Positions 42,550 through 52,473 of a stretch of 64,000 nt of DNA are shown here, piece by piece. Every line of letters begins with the position of its first letter. Within the stretch, counting starts at the first letter, position 1. The stretch lies in the NCBI RefSeq assembly GCF_030811455.1, contig NZ_JAUSQU010000001.1, positions 1,178,001-1,242,000 on the forward strand, in the 5' to 3' direction. The notes below the pieces were generated by a model that was not told the origin of the DNA, ran no database searches, and saw nothing but the letters and a program-made list of their open reading frames with translations. The stretch comes from Streptosporangium lutulentum. Lineage in GTDB: Bacteria > Actinomycetota > Actinomycetes > Streptosporangiales > Streptosporangiaceae. The translations under genes were made by a program, and so were the position numbers.

Positions 42550-44166
42550 GTGACGGTCTTGACGAGAACACGAGGACTCGCCGTCCTGGTGGCGACGGTG
42601 CTCGTGGTGAGTGCGTGCGGCGGATCAGAGACGCCGGCGGCTCAGGGCGGGCAGCAGGGCGCCAAGGAGTTCTCGGTCGCGCTGACCGAACCGGACCACC
42701 TGACCCCCGGAAACACCTCCAGCAGCTACTCGATCACCGTTCTGCAGGCGCTGTTCGACCTCCCCGTCGTCATCGACGCGAAGGGACAGCCGCAGATGCG
42801 GGCCGCCGAGTCGGTGACCAGCGAGGACCAGAAGGTCTGGACGATCAAGATCAAGCCGGGGCAGAAGTTCCACAACGGCGAGCCGGTGACCGCCGAGAGC
42901 TTCGCCGACGCGTGGAACGCCGCGGCCTACGGTCCCAACGCGTGGACCAACAACTACTACTTCGAGAACGTCGAGGGCTACGACGCGCTGAACCCGGAGG
43001 CCCCCGAGGGCTCCGAGGAGGCCCCCAAGCCCACCGTCGACAAGCTGAGCGGGCTCAAGGTCGTGGACCCCAACACCCTTCAGGTGACGCTGACCGCGCC
43101 GTTCAGCCAATTCCCGATCACACTGGCCTACACCGGGTTCGCCCCGATGCCCAAGGCGGCCTTCGCCGACCTGGCGGCCTACGACGTCAAGCCGATCGGC
43201 AACGGCCCGTTCGCCCTGGACGGCGAGTGGGTGCGCAACCGGCAGATCAAGGTGAAGAGGTTCGAGGGCTACACCGGGCCTCGCCCCGCCAAGTCCGACT
43301 CGATCAACTTCAAGATCTATGAGAGCCGCGACACCGCCTACGTGGACCTGCGGGCCGGCAAGGTGGACCTGATCCAGACGATCCCGCCGGCGAGCGTGTC
43401 CGAGGCCAAGACACTGCTCGGCGACAGGTTCGTGGCCACGCCCAGCGGGACCATGGACTACCTGGGCTTCCCGGTCTACGACAAGCGCTTCGCCAGCGCC
43501 GACCTGCGCAAGGCCATCTCGATGGCCATCGACCGGCAGGCGATCGTGGACGCCGTGTTCAACGGCACCTTCAAGCCGATGAGCTCGCTGGTGGCGCCGC
43601 TGGTACCGGGCTACCGGGAGGGCGCCTGCGGCGAGGCCTGCGTCTACGACGTGGCCAAGGCCAAGGCGTTGTTCGAGGCGGCCGGCGGGTTCAGCGGCAC
43701 GATGAACCTCTACTTCTCCAACGCCGACCCCAGCTACGAGCAGTGGATGACCGCGGTGGCCAACCAGCTCAAGGACAACCTCGGCATCGCCGACATCCAG
43801 TTCCGCAAGGTCCCGGCGGCCGACTACCTGTCCACGCTCCGCGCCCACAAGCAGGACGGGCCGTACCGCAACAACTGGGTGATGGACTACCCGAGCCCGC
43901 AGAACTACCTGCAGTCGATGTGGGGCGAGGGCAACCGGATGGGCTGGGAGAGCAAGAAGTTCAACGACCTGATCAGCCAGGCCAACTCCGCGGCCGGCAT
44001 GGAGGCCAGCATCCCGCTCTACCAGCAGGCCGAGGACGTGGCGCTGCGCGAGATGCCGATGGCCCCGCTGTGGAACTGGCAGGACCAGGGCGGATACTCC
44101 GACAGGATCACCGGCGTCCAGATCGACGCCTACAGCCCGAACCTCGACCTGATCACGGTGAAGTAG
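42550..44166 (+). CDS. ABC substrate-binding lipoprotein, family 5 (OppA-like)
   Basis: The protein has 538 residues with a lipoprotein signal ending LVVSACG. The family 5 body includes VWTIKIKPGQKFHNGEPVTA, ESFADAWNAAAYGPNAWTNN, LRKAISMAIDRQAIVDAVFN and a C-terminal DLITVK end. The length and the AYGPNA segment are typical of oligopeptide-binding OppA from actinobacteria. The GTG at 42550 has GGGAGGAA upstream; the longer frame is rejected. It is followed by an intra-operon hairpin and two permease genes. No ATPase gene is present. Confidence 0.93.
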   Translation: MTVLTRTRGLAVLVATVLVVSACGGSETPAAQGGQQGAKEFSVALTEPDHLTPGNTSSSYSITVLQALFDLPVVIDAKGQPQMRAAESVTSEDQKVWTIKIKPGQKFHNGEPVTAESFADAWNAAAYGPNAWTNNYYFENVEGYDALNPEAPEGSEEAPKPTVDKLSGLKVVDPNTLQVTLTAPFSQFPITLAYTGFAPMPKAAFADLAAYDVKPIGNGPFALDGEWVRNRQIKVKRFEGYTGPRPAKSDSINFKIYESRDTAYVDLRAGKVDLIQTIPPASVSEAKTLLGDRFVATPSGTMDYLGFPVYDKRFASADLRKAISMAIDRQAIVDAVFNGTFKPMSSLVAPLVPGYREGACGEACVYDVAKAKALFEAAGGFSGTMNLYFSNADPSYEQWMTAVANQLKDNLGIADIQFRKVPAADYLSTLRAHKQDGPYRNNWVMDYPSPQNYLQSMWGEGNRMGWESKKFNDLISQANSAAGMEASIPLYQQAEDVALREMPMAPLWNWQDQGGYSDRITGVQIDAYSPNLDLITVK

Positions 44167-44186
44167 TTGATCCACGAGGCACTCAC

Positions 44187-44213
44187 GACCCCGGGGCGTC
44201 CCGCCCCGGGGTC
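44187..44213. terminator. Intra-operon hairpin after binding-protein gene
   Basis: Perfect 12-bp arms, GACCCCGGGGCG and its complement, enclose a 3-base loop between the binding-protein stop and the permease GTG. Such hairpins often protect or attenuate transcripts so that the binding protein is made in excess over the permeases. Confidence 0.75.
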
Positions 44214-44231
44214 TGCCGGTGAGGCGGGATC

Positions 44232-45155
44232 GTGAGATACGCGATCCAGCGGCTGGCCCAGGCCGTCCCGGTCTTCTTCGCCACCACGTTCCTGATCTAC
44301 GCGATGGTCTTCGCCCTGCCCGGCGATCCGATCGTCGCCCTGGCCGGGGACAAGCCCCTGCCCGACGAGGTCCTCCACACGCTCCGGGAGCGCTACCACC
44401 TCAACGACCCGCTGATCGTCCAGTACGGCCTCTACATGCTGAACGCCGTCCAGGGCGACCTGGGGCAGACCTTCACCGGGCAGCCGGTGAGCGAGCTCCT
44501 CCAGGGCCGGTGGGCGGTGACCGCACAGCTCGCCGTCACCGCCTGGATCTTCGAGCTCGTGGTCGGTATCGGCCTCGGCGTGATCGCGGGACTGCGCCGG
44601 GGCGGGATCGCCGACACGGCGGTGCTGGCCGGGACCACGTTCGTCATCGCCGTCCCGGTCTTCGTCGTCGGCTACACCGCGCAGATCCTGCTGGGACTGA
44701 ACCTCTCGCTGTTCCCGACCGCGGGAGTGGACGAGGGGTGGCCGGTCAGCTACCTGCTGCCCGGCATGGTGCTCGGCTCGTTCGGCCTGGCCTACGTGGC
44801 GAGGCTGACCCGCACCAGCCTGATCGAGAACATCCGGGCCGACTACGTCCGTACGGCGCGCGCCAAGGGACTGCGCCGAAGACGGGTGATCGGCAGGCAC
44901 GCGCTGCGCAACTCACTGATCCCCGTGGTCACCTTCCTCGGCGTGGACTTCGGCAACCTGATGGCCGGAGCGGTCGTCACCGAGGGCATCTTCAACCTGC
45001 CGGGCATCGGCCAGCAGGTCTTCCAGTCCATCCAGCTCCAGGAGGGTCCCGTCGTCGTCGGCATCGTCACCATGCTCGTGATGGTCTTCATCGTGGTCAA
45101 CCTGCTCGTCGACCTCCTGTACGGCGTGCTCGACCCGAGGATCCGCCGTGCTTGA
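44232..45155 (+). CDS. ABC transporter permease, OppB/DppB-like
   Basis: The protein has 307 residues. The N-terminus is RYAIQRLAQAVPVFFATTFL with ALPGDPIVALAGDKPLPDEV, followed by five further helices and the coupling motif TARAKGLRRRRVIGRHALRN. It ends with NLLVDLLYGVLDPRIRRA. The GTG at 44232 is used. Its stop overlaps the following permease gene by eight bases, showing coupling. It should pair with that permease. Confidence 0.93.
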   Translation: MRYAIQRLAQAVPVFFATTFLIYAMVFALPGDPIVALAGDKPLPDEVLHTLRERYHLNDPLIVQYGLYMLNAVQGDLGQTFTGQPVSELLQGRWAVTAQLAVTAWIFELVVGIGLGVIAGLRRGGIADTAVLAGTTFVIAVPVFVVGYTAQILLGLNLSLFPTAGVDEGWPVSYLLPGMVLGSFGLAYVARLTRTSLIENIRADYVRTARAKGLRRRRVIGRHALRNSLIPVVTFLGVDFGNLMAGAVVTEGIFNLPGIGQQVFQSIQLQEGPVVVGIVTMLVMVFIVVNLLVDLLYGVLDPRIRRA

Positions 45156-46038
45156 GGCCCAGATCGCGGAGACCGGGGCGGACCGGATGAAGCCGGGATC
45201 GCTCTGGTACGACGCCTGGCTGGAACTGCGCGGCCGGGTGATCTTCTGGCTCTCGGCGGTGATCCTCGTGATCGCCGTCGCGATGGCCCTCTTTCCCGGC
45301 CTGTTCACGGGCTTCGGCCCGAACGAGGGCTGCAACCTGCGCATGTCGAAGAAGGGTCCCGCCGACGCGGCCGTGTTCGGCTACGACCTGCAGGGGTGCG
45401 AGTACTGGTCGCAGATCGTGCACGGCACCCGCGCCTCCGTCATGATCGGTATAGCGGTGACGGCCTTCGCGCTGCTCATCTCGATCGTGCTCGGCCTGCT
45501 CGCCGGTTACTACGGCGGCGTGCTGGACGCCCTCATCTCCCGGCTCACCGACGTGTTCTTCGGCATTCCCTTCGTCCTGGGCGCGACCGTCCTCCTGGTC
45601 GCCTTCCCCGACCACGGCATCTGGGCGATGACCCTGGTGCTGGTCGTGCTGGGCTGGACCACGATGACCCGTCTCATGCGCGCCCAGGTGATCGCGGTCC
45701 GCGACATGGACTTCGTGGCCGCCGCCCGGATGCTCGGCGCGGGCGACCGGCGGATCATGTTCAAGCACATCCTGCCCAACGCGATCGCCCCGGTCTTCGT
45801 GGTGGCCATGCTCAACGTGGGCAACGTCATCGCCGGTGAGGCGACCCTCGACTACCTGGGCGTGGGCCTGCAGTATCCCGAGGTCTCCTGGGGCCTGCAG
45901 CTCAACACGGCCCAGGTGTTCTTCGCCGAGCACCCCCACCTGCTCGTCTTCCCGTCGCTGTTCCTCACCGCGACGGTGCTCAGCTTCCTGCTGCTGGGCG
46001 ACGTCGTCCGCGACGCCCTGGACCCCAAACTCCGCTGA
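45148..46038 (+). CDS. ABC transporter permease, OppC/DppC-like
   Basis: The protein has 296 residues with six membrane helices. It carries the OppC loop FTGFGPNEGCNLRMSKKGPA and the coupling motif VRDMDFVAAARMLGAGDRRI, then MFKHILPNAIAPVFVV. The GTG at 45148 lies inside the previous gene. The expected oppD and oppF ATPase genes do not follow; instead a convergent protease gene lies across a hairpin. Shared ATPases encoded elsewhere, perhaps those of the glycoside operon, must energise this channel (inference). Confidence 0.93.
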   Translation: MLEAQIAETGADRMKPGSLWYDAWLELRGRVIFWLSAVILVIAVAMALFPGLFTGFGPNEGCNLRMSKKGPADAAVFGYDLQGCEYWSQIVHGTRASVMIGIAVTAFALLISIVLGLLAGYYGGVLDALISRLTDVFFGIPFVLGATVLLVAFPDHGIWAMTLVLVVLGWTTMTRLMRAQVIAVRDMDFVAAARMLGAGDRRIMFKHILPNAIAPVFVVAMLNVGNVIAGEATLDYLGVGLQYPEVSWGLQLNTAQVFFAEHPHLLVFPSLFLTATVLSFLLLGDVVRDALDPKLR

Positions 46039-46041
46039 TCC

Positions 46042-46089
46042 CGCCTTCCGGGGACGCCGGTCACGAGAGGACCGGCGGCCCGGAAGGCG
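46042..46089. terminator. Bidirectional terminator with nested stems
   Basis: Outer arms CGCCTTCCGGG and its complement (11 bp) enclose an inner CCGGTC/GACCGG stem. The right arm lies within the last codons of the convergent protease gene, so both genes end in the hairpin. Confidence 0.7.
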
Positions 46090-47101
46090 CAGGCCGGGGG
46101 GAGAGCGTCGCGATCCCCCGCCTCCTGGCCAGGATCACCACCGCGATCCCGAAGACGCCGAGCTGCACCACCGTGCCGGCCATGTCCTGCCAGGGCACGG
46201 ACCCCTGGCTCAGCGCGTCGTCCAGATCTCCGGCCGCGCCGCTGAAACCGAACGCCAGCGCGTTGTTGATCACGTGCAGGCCGATGGCGGCCTCCAGGCC
46301 GCCGGTGCGCACGGCCAGCCAGCCCATCAGCACGCCGAAGGTGAAGACGTCCAGGATGCCCCAGTCGGTGTACCCGTGCATCGCGGTGAACCCGGCCGCG
46401 CCCAGCAGGATGCCCGGCCAGGGGCTGGTGAAGAACGCGCCGAAGGCCTGGAGCAGCCAGCCCCGGAAGATGTACTCCTCGGCGGCGGCCTGGAAGGGCA
46501 CCAGCAGCAGGGTGACGACCAGGGCGGGCAGGAAGAGGCCCCAGCCCGCCCAGTCGAACAGGGTGCCGTAGTCCTTCCCGGTGGCGGCGTAGGTGGCGGC
46601 GGTCGCGACCTGGCCCAGAACCGCGGCGCAGACCGCCACCCCCGTGCACAGGGCCATCCAGCGCCACCGCAGGCGTCCGAGGACCGAGGAGAGCGTGCCG
46701 GGCGGCCGCCGCTGGATCCACACCGCCACGCCGTACACGACGGGGAGCACGGCGGCGATCGAGAGCAGGTTGATCGCCAGGTCGATCAGCGGGTCGGCGA
46801 ACATCTGATCGCCGGCGCCGCTCATCTCGGCGCCCGCGATCATGCCGATCACCCCGCCGCCGACGATGACCGCGGTCCCGACCGCCACGAACCCCACGGC
46901 GACCAGGACCGTGCCCAGCACGGGCCGCCACCAGGCGTGCAGGGGGGTGCGGCCCATCAGGTCGTAACGGCTGCCGGGCGGGGCGGGCACGATCTGCGGC
47001 GCGGGCCGCGGCGGGGGCGGGAAGTGGCGCGGAGACGAGCCGACCGGCTCGTGGGGCATCACCGCGGGCTGGGAGTCCTGTGGGTCTCGCATGGCCCTCA
47101 T
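46061..47101 (-). CDS. CPBP-family intramembrane metalloprotease
   Basis: The protein has 346 residues. A Pro-rich cytoplasmic N-terminus (about 60 residues) precedes eight or so helices. The Abi/CPBP motifs are complete: AAEEYIFRGWLLQ (EExxxR), FTAMHG (FxxxH) and HVINNALAF (HxxxN). Family members process prenylated or peptide substrates and some give bacteriocin immunity. No bacteriocin gene is adjacent. It is monocistronic. Confidence 0.9.
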   Translation of the reverse strand: MRAMRDPQDSQPAVMPHEPVGSSPRHFPPPPRPAPQIVPAPPGSRYDLMGRTPLHAWWRPVLGTVLVAVGFVAVGTAVIVGGGVIGMIAGAEMSGAGDQMFADPLIDLAINLLSIAAVLPVVYGVAVWIQRRPPGTLSSVLGRLRWRWMALCTGVAVCAAVLGQVATAATYAATGKDYGTLFDWAGWGLFLPALVVTLLLVPFQAAAEEYIFRGWLLQAFGAFFTSPWPGILLGAAGFTAMHGYTDWGILDVFTFGVLMGWLAVRTGGLEAAIGLHVINNALAFGFSGAAGDLDDALSQGSVPWQDMAGTVVQLGVFGIAVVILARRRGIATLSPRPAPSGPPVLS

Positions 47102-47246
47102 TCTGTTTCACAGTCGGGCATCGGTGTGACGCGGTTTTTGAATACCGGCCGTGCGGCGAGACGGCCCGGCCCGTGGCCGGCGCGCCGACGGTGAGGAACG
47201 CGGGCCTCGGGACGCCGGTCGCGATCGGCCTGTCGCCCCGGCCGCC

Positions 47247-48755
47247 CTACGCGACGGAGGTCTGCGGGGGCCTGCCGGCTTTGATCACTCTGCGCAGGCC
47301 GGGGAGGATGATGAGCGCGATCAGGAGCTGGCTGGCGAGCATCCCGTACCCCACCCCGACGATGCCCGTGGAGGGGAAGATCGCAGCGACGGAGGCGAGC
47401 ACCAGCATCGCCATCCCGATCTGGACGACCGCCAGTCTCCTGGCCCTGCTCTGCGCCCGCAGCATGCTGAGATAGATCTCGATCAGCGTGCCCGGCAGTA
47501 CGGCCAGCGCCATCAGGCGGAGCAGCGGCGTGCCCTCCCTGGAGAGCTCCGGGCCGAAGACGTTCAGGATCAGCGGGGCGGCGGCGACGACCACCGCGAT
47601 GATCGGCCCGACGATCAGGAAGGTGCGGCGGAGCGCGTTGCGCACGCTCTGCGCCAGCCGGGCCGCGTTGAAGGAACCCTCCACGGTCAGCGAGACCGCC
47701 ATGTTCGCCGCCAGTAGTTCGATCATGCAGCCCAGCGTGTGGGCTATCGAGAAGTAGCCGAACATCGCCGGGTCGTTGAGCCAGGCGGCGACCATGACCG
47801 GGACCAGATAGACGATCAGCAGGACGGAGAGCGTGCCGGGGAAGTCTCCGGCCAGGAAGCGGCCGACCTCGCGGAGCGGGGGCGGGTTCGCGGCGGATTC
47901 CTCGGTCTCCCTGACGTGCCTGGGGATGACGACCGTGAAGATGAACCAGTTGATGGGGATCAGGGCCAGGGCGGTCGGCACGATCCAGGAAATGAAGATC
48001 CCTCCGAAGAGCCCGCCCTCGGGGAGCGCGAACGCCAGCCCGACGAGCATGGCCATCTTGACCAGACCGAAGGCCAGGCTGTTCACCGGCACCCAGACGG
48101 CCTTGCGCAGCCCGGCGAGCGTCACGTCCTGAAGGGTGAAGACCGTCCAGACCAGGACCGAGACCAGGAAGAACAGCCCCGGGCCGAACCCGCCGAGGTT
48201 GCTGTAGACCGGTCCCCAGAGGGGGAGGGTCAGCAGGAATCCGAGCGCGGCCACCAGCCCGGCGACTCCGGCGATCACGTAGCCGCGCACGACGAACTCG
48301 GCGGTGCGCCGGCCCGCCACCGGAATGAACCTGGCCAGGGCGCCGACGAACGCGAGCCCGGTGAGCGAGGCGAACAGGCGCAACACGCTGATCGTGGTCT
48401 GCCCCTCGCCGAAGGCGGAGGCCGAGTAGAGACGCGTGGCCAGGACCCAGTACCCCAGGCCGAGCACGGCGGTGATCGCCGTATTGATCATCAGCGCGTA
48501 GCCCTGGAGGAACAGCGGGTCGCGCAGGTCCGCCCGCAGGCGATCCATGAGGCCGGTCCTCGGGCTCCCGGCCGTCGCCGGGGTCGGTGGCGCGCTGTCT
48601 CCGTCGTGCATCAGGTCGTCGGCACCGGACGGATCGGCCGCGGGCCCGCGAAGGCCGGCGGGCGCGCCGCCGGTGATCGCGTCTCGTAACCGGGCCGGCC
48701 GGACACCGAGTGGTACATCAGAATCGGCACGTGAGTCATGATGCCCAAGTTTCAC
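47247..48755 (-). CDS. Polysaccharide/lipid flippase of the MOP superfamily
   Basis: The protein has 502 residues with twelve to fourteen membrane helices from about residue 80. It opens LQGYALMINTAITAVLGLGY, followed by the A-x-x-G-x-x-G-E-like cytoplasmic loop of oligosaccharide flippases. The N-terminal 70 residues are hydrophilic and of doubtful reality; an ATG at 48611 (MHDGDSAPP) may be the true start. It probably exports a glycan or lipid-linked precursor. No glycosyltransferase is adjacent. Confidence 0.85.
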   Translation of the reverse strand: MKLGHHDSRADSDVPLGVRPARLRDAITGGAPAGLRGPAADPSGADDLMHDGDSAPPTPATAGSPRTGLMDRLRADLRDPLFLQGYALMINTAITAVLGLGYWVLATRLYSASAFGEGQTTISVLRLFASLTGLAFVGALARFIPVAGRRTAEFVVRGYVIAGVAGLVAALGFLLTLPLWGPVYSNLGGFGPGLFFLVSVLVWTVFTLQDVTLAGLRKAVWVPVNSLAFGLVKMAMLVGLAFALPEGGLFGGIFISWIVPTALALIPINWFIFTVVIPRHVRETEESAANPPPLREVGRFLAGDFPGTLSVLLIVYLVPVMVAAWLNDPAMFGYFSIAHTLGCMIELLAANMAVSLTVEGSFNAARLAQSVRNALRRTFLIVGPIIAVVVAAAPLILNVFGPELSREGTPLLRLMALAVLPGTLIEIYLSMLRAQSRARRLAVVQIGMAMLVLASVAAIFPSTGIVGVGYGMLASQLLIALIILPGLRRVIKAGRPPQTSVA

Positions 48756-48970
48756 GGAGGCCGTGCCCGGCGGTGTTCTCCGGCGGCAGGGGAGGCCCGG
48801 CGGCGGTGACGGGCCTCTGACCAGGCCGTTCGGTTCTCCCCGCGGCGTTCTCCGGCGTACGGAATGCCCCGATGAAACCCGCTTTCGTCTCCTGGTGCGG
48901 CTCCGCTGTGAGTTTGCTCAGAGTTCGCTGTGAATCGGCGGGGAGGGCTCGACGGAGCGGAAGGAGAGGG

Positions 48971-50239
48971 TCAGGCGGCGAGAAGACGGTCCAGGACGCG
49001 CACGCCGAACTCCAGGCCCTCGACGGGGACGCGCTCGTCCACGCCGTGGAACATGCCGTAGTAGTCCAGGTCCGGGGTGAGCATCAGCGGGGCGAAGCCG
49101 TAGCCCTTGATGCCGAGCTCGTCGAAGGACTTCGCGTCCGTGCCGCCGGACATCACGTACGGCACCGGCCGCGCGGCCGGGTCCTCGGCGACGAGGGCGG
49201 AGCGGAGCTGCTCGAAGAACGGCGAGTCCAGCGGCGCGGACGGGGCGTCGCCGAAGCTGACGAACTCCCGGGTGACCTTCGGGCCGAGCAGGCGGTCGAT
49301 GGTCTCCAGGAACTCCTCGCGGTATCCGGGCAGGAACCGCCCGTCGACGTACGCCGTGGCCGAGCCGGGGACCACGTTGACCTTGTAGCCCGCCGTCAGC
49401 ATCGTCGGGTTCGCCGAGTTGCGGATCTGCGCCTCGAACAGCCTGCCGATCCGGCCGAGCCGTTCGGCCTCCTTCTCCAGGCGGTCGGCGTCGATGCTCT
49501 CGCCGAGGATGTCGGCCAGGCTCTCGACCAGGGCGGCCACCCCGGGCGTCAGCCGTACCGGCCACCGGTAGGAGGCGACCCTGGACAGGGCGTGGCAGAG
49601 CTCGGCCACGGCGTTGTCCGCCGGCGGACGGGAGCCGTGACCGGCGACGCCGTGGGCGGTGAGCTTCATCCAGGCGGTGCCGCGCTCGCCGACCGCGACC
49701 GGGTAGATCCGCGCGTCCGGCGTCACCTCGACGCTGTAGCCGCCGGACTCGCTGATGGCCTCGGTGCAGCCGTCGAACAGGTCGCGGTGACGCTCCACCG
49801 CGTACTTCGCGCCGTACTCGCCGGAGACCTCCTCGTCGGCGAGGAACGCCAGCACGATGTCCCGTTTCGGCCGGATCCCGCGCCGGGCCCAGTCGCGGAC
49901 CAGGGCGAGCGTCATGGAGAGGGTGCCCTTCATGTCGACCGCGCCCCGGCCCCAGACGCAGCCGTCCTCGATCTCCCCGGAGAACGGGTGGATCCGCCAG
50001 TCGGAGGCCTCGGCGGGGACCACGTCGAGATGGCCGTGCATCAGCAGGGCCTCGTCCGAGTCGCCCGGGATCCTGGCGACCACGTTGGTACGGTGCCTGG
50101 CCGACTCGAACACGACCGGTTCGACACCGGTCTCCGCCAGCAGCCCGGCGACGTACTCGGCCGCCGGGCGCTCGCCGGAGCCCGGATTGGTGGTGTCGAA
50201 CCTGATCAGGTCCGAGCAGATCTGTGCGACCTCGTTCAT
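48971..50239 (-). CDS. M20-family metallopeptidase (ArgE/DapE-like)
   Basis: The protein has 422 residues. The di-zinc and catalytic signature is complete: LLMHGHLDVVPAE, GRGAVDMKGTLSM, ADEEVSGEYG (catalytic Glu and ligand Glu), ESGGYSVEV and a late GMFHGVDERVP histidine. A dimerisation domain with AHGVAGHGSRPPADNA lies in the middle. The ATG at 50239 has GGAGGG eight bases upstream. It hydrolyses an N-acyl amino acid, dipeptide or succinyl-diaminopimelate-like amide. It is cytoplasmic and monocistronic. Confidence 0.93.
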   Translation of the reverse strand: MNEVAQICSDLIRFDTTNPGSGERPAAEYVAGLLAETGVEPVVFESARHRTNVVARIPGDSDEALLMHGHLDVVPAEASDWRIHPFSGEIEDGCVWGRGAVDMKGTLSMTLALVRDWARRGIRPKRDIVLAFLADEEVSGEYGAKYAVERHRDLFDGCTEAISESGGYSVEVTPDARIYPVAVGERGTAWMKLTAHGVAGHGSRPPADNAVAELCHALSRVASYRWPVRLTPGVAALVESLADILGESIDADRLEKEAERLGRIGRLFEAQIRNSANPTMLTAGYKVNVVPGSATAYVDGRFLPGYREEFLETIDRLLGPKVTREFVSFGDAPSAPLDSPFFEQLRSALVAEDPAARPVPYVMSGGTDAKSFDELGIKGYGFAPLMLTPDLDYYGMFHGVDERVPVEGLEFGVRVLDRLLAA

Positions 50240-50541
50240 TGAGGAAAACCCTCCTGGAAACGGTTGATCGGGGGTGCGTGCCGGGGGCGTGGCGACGGCC
50301 CGGCGGACTCATGGCCGGCTCTCCGTCGATTGCCCGGAGTGAGAAGGCGACTACTTTTAGTTTATATTCGAGGGGTTATATGAGGCTAACCGACCCGGTA
50401 AGAAGTATGTCTGGATCGGATATCGCGCGGCGTGCTCCCCCGATGCCCCGCCGGAACCGGCCGGCTCCGGCGCGCGGAGGCCGGCGCCCCCGGCCCGGTG
50501 GAAGAGAGGGGACGGCGGTCGCCGCCGAGGGTGGGGGCGGT

Positions 50542-52473
50542 TCACCGTCCGCGCAGGGTCAGGGGCGGCACCTCGGGCGTCGGGAAACCGAAGATCAGAC
50601 CGTAGAAGGCCAGTTCGGCTTCGAGCGCGGCCACGATGGTCTCCTCCCGGCGCCAGCCGTGCTGCTCGCCGGGGAAGGTCAGATACGCCCACGGCGTGCC
50701 TCCGCGCTCCAGCGCGGCGGCGAACCGTTCCGCCTGGACCGGATCGACGATCGCGTCCTCCAGCCCGTGCATGAGCAGCGCGGGCCCGGACGCGCGATCG
50801 GCGTGCAGGGTGGGGGAACGATCCAGGTAGCGCTGCCGGGTCTCCGGGAGCGGGCCGATCAGGCCGTCGAGATAGCGCGACTCGAAGTCGTGGGTCTCCC
50901 GCGCCCATCCCTCCGGGTCGGTGATCGCGTAGTTGGCCACCGCGCCGCGGAACACCTCGCTGTGCACCAGCGCGGCCAGTGACGTCCAGCCGCCCGCGCT
51001 GCCGCCCCTGATCGCGACCATGGAGGGGAGCGCCCGCCCGGCGGCGATCAGCCCGCGCGCCACCGTCTCGCAGTCGCGCACGTCCACCACCCCCCACTGG
51101 TGCCGCAGCCGCTCCCGGTAGGCGCGGCCGTATCCGGTGGAGCCGCCGTAGTTCACCTCGGCCACGCCGATGCCCCGGCTGGTGAAGTAGGCGATCTCCA
51201 GGTCGAGGACCATCGGGGCGGCGCTGGTCGGCCCGCCGTGCACGAAAATCACGTAGGGGGCCGGGCCGGTGGCGCCGCGCGGCGGATAGAGGTGGGCGTG
51301 CACGCCGTCGAAGGTCGCCGCCTCGGGCACGGGCAGCGCGTCGCGGGCCGGCAGGTCCTTCTTCGCCGACAGCACGGTGTGCGCTCCGGTCCGCAGGTCC
51401 GCCACCACGACCTCGAACGGGGTGTACGGCGAGGCCGCCACGCCCGCCACCCGATCGCCGGAGGCGGAGAGCGCGGGGTTCCAGTAGGTGGCTGGGGTGT
51501 CGAGATCGACGATCTCGCCGCCGGCCGGGTCGAGCACGCCGAGCCGGCGGTGGTCAGGGGTGCCGTGCACGATGACGATCCGCTCTCCCGCGAGCGCGAA
51601 CCAGGTGCTGCCGAGCCGCCAGAGGGCGTCGCCGCAGTCTTCCCTGATCGGGGCCAGGTTGCGGGCGGGGGAGCCGTCGAGGGGGATCAGGTGCAGGTTC
51701 CACCAGCCGTCCGGGTCGGTGAGGGCGTAGAGGGCGCCGTCGTCGCGCCACTCGGCCTGGATCACCGACTCGTCGGGGCCGCCGGCGACGACCCGGTACG
51801 GCCCGGCGGAGCCGTTCTCGTCCAGAGGGGCGACGCACAGCTCGGTGCCGTCCCAGGGCATGGCCGGGTGGTCCCAGCCGATCCAGGCGATGTGCGTCCC
51901 GCCGGGGGAGATCCGAGGGTTCGTCAGGAAGTGCTGGGCGGCGGCGATGACCCGGACCGGCCCGCCGTCCAGCGGCACGGCCACCAGGTCGCGGCGGGGG
52001 GTGACGCGGGAGCCGGGTTCGGCCGGGGCGGGGTGGACCTCGCGGACGGCCCAGACCTCGTCGCGGCCGGGTGGCAGGTACAGGTCGCCGTAGCGGGCCC
52101 CGTCATCGGTGAGGGCGACCGGCCCGGCCCCTTCCGCGTGGTCCGTTCCGTCGCCGGACGCCGGGCCGGGGGGCTCGCCGTACAGGTACACGCGCTGGTC
52201 GGACCAGTTGGTGAACACGATCCGGCCGTCCGGCAGCGGCCGCCAGGAGCGCCCGCCGTACTCGATGAGACGGTTGCGGGAGTTCCAGCCGGCGGGGATC
52301 GCGTCGCGCGGCACGCCGTCCGGTCCGCACCGGACCACGCACCTGCGCCCGCCCTCGTGCGGACGAGGCTCGTCCCACCACACCTCCTCCCCGATGATCT
52401 CGACCCAGAGCGGGCGGTCGTCCACCCTGGCCACATCGACGGGACGGATGGGAGAGTCGTTGAGCATGATCAC
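50542..52473 (-). CDS. S9 prolyl-oligopeptidase-family peptidase
   Basis: The protein has 643 residues. The N-terminal half is a beta-propeller (repeated strands such as SPGGTHIAWIGWDHPAMPWD). The C-terminal alpha/beta-hydrolase has Ser492 in IRGGSAGGWTSL, Asp573 in HGLEDAIV and His605 in PGEQHGWR. There is no signal peptide, so the enzyme is cytoplasmic and cleaves short peptides or acyl-peptides. The ATG overlaps the stop of the C39-type peptidase gene by four bases (ATGA), linking the two proteases. Confidence 0.92.
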   Translation of the reverse strand: MIMLNDSPIRPVDVARVDDRPLWVEIIGEEVWWDEPRPHEGGRRCVVRCGPDGVPRDAIPAGWNSRNRLIEYGGRSWRPLPDGRIVFTNWSDQRVYLYGEPPGPASGDGTDHAEGAGPVALTDDGARYGDLYLPPGRDEVWAVREVHPAPAEPGSRVTPRRDLVAVPLDGGPVRVIAAAQHFLTNPRISPGGTHIAWIGWDHPAMPWDGTELCVAPLDENGSAGPYRVVAGGPDESVIQAEWRDDGALYALTDPDGWWNLHLIPLDGSPARNLAPIREDCGDALWRLGSTWFALAGERIVIVHGTPDHRRLGVLDPAGGEIVDLDTPATYWNPALSASGDRVAGVAASPYTPFEVVVADLRTGAHTVLSAKKDLPARDALPVPEAATFDGVHAHLYPPRGATGPAPYVIFVHGGPTSAAPMVLDLEIAYFTSRGIGVAEVNYGGSTGYGRAYRERLRHQWGVVDVRDCETVARGLIAAGRALPSMVAIRGGSAGGWTSLAALVHSEVFRGAVANYAITDPEGWARETHDFESRYLDGLIGPLPETRQRYLDRSPTLHADRASGPALLMHGLEDAIVDPVQAERFAAALERGGTPWAYLTFPGEQHGWRREETIVAALEAELAFYGLIFGFPTPEVPPLTLRGR

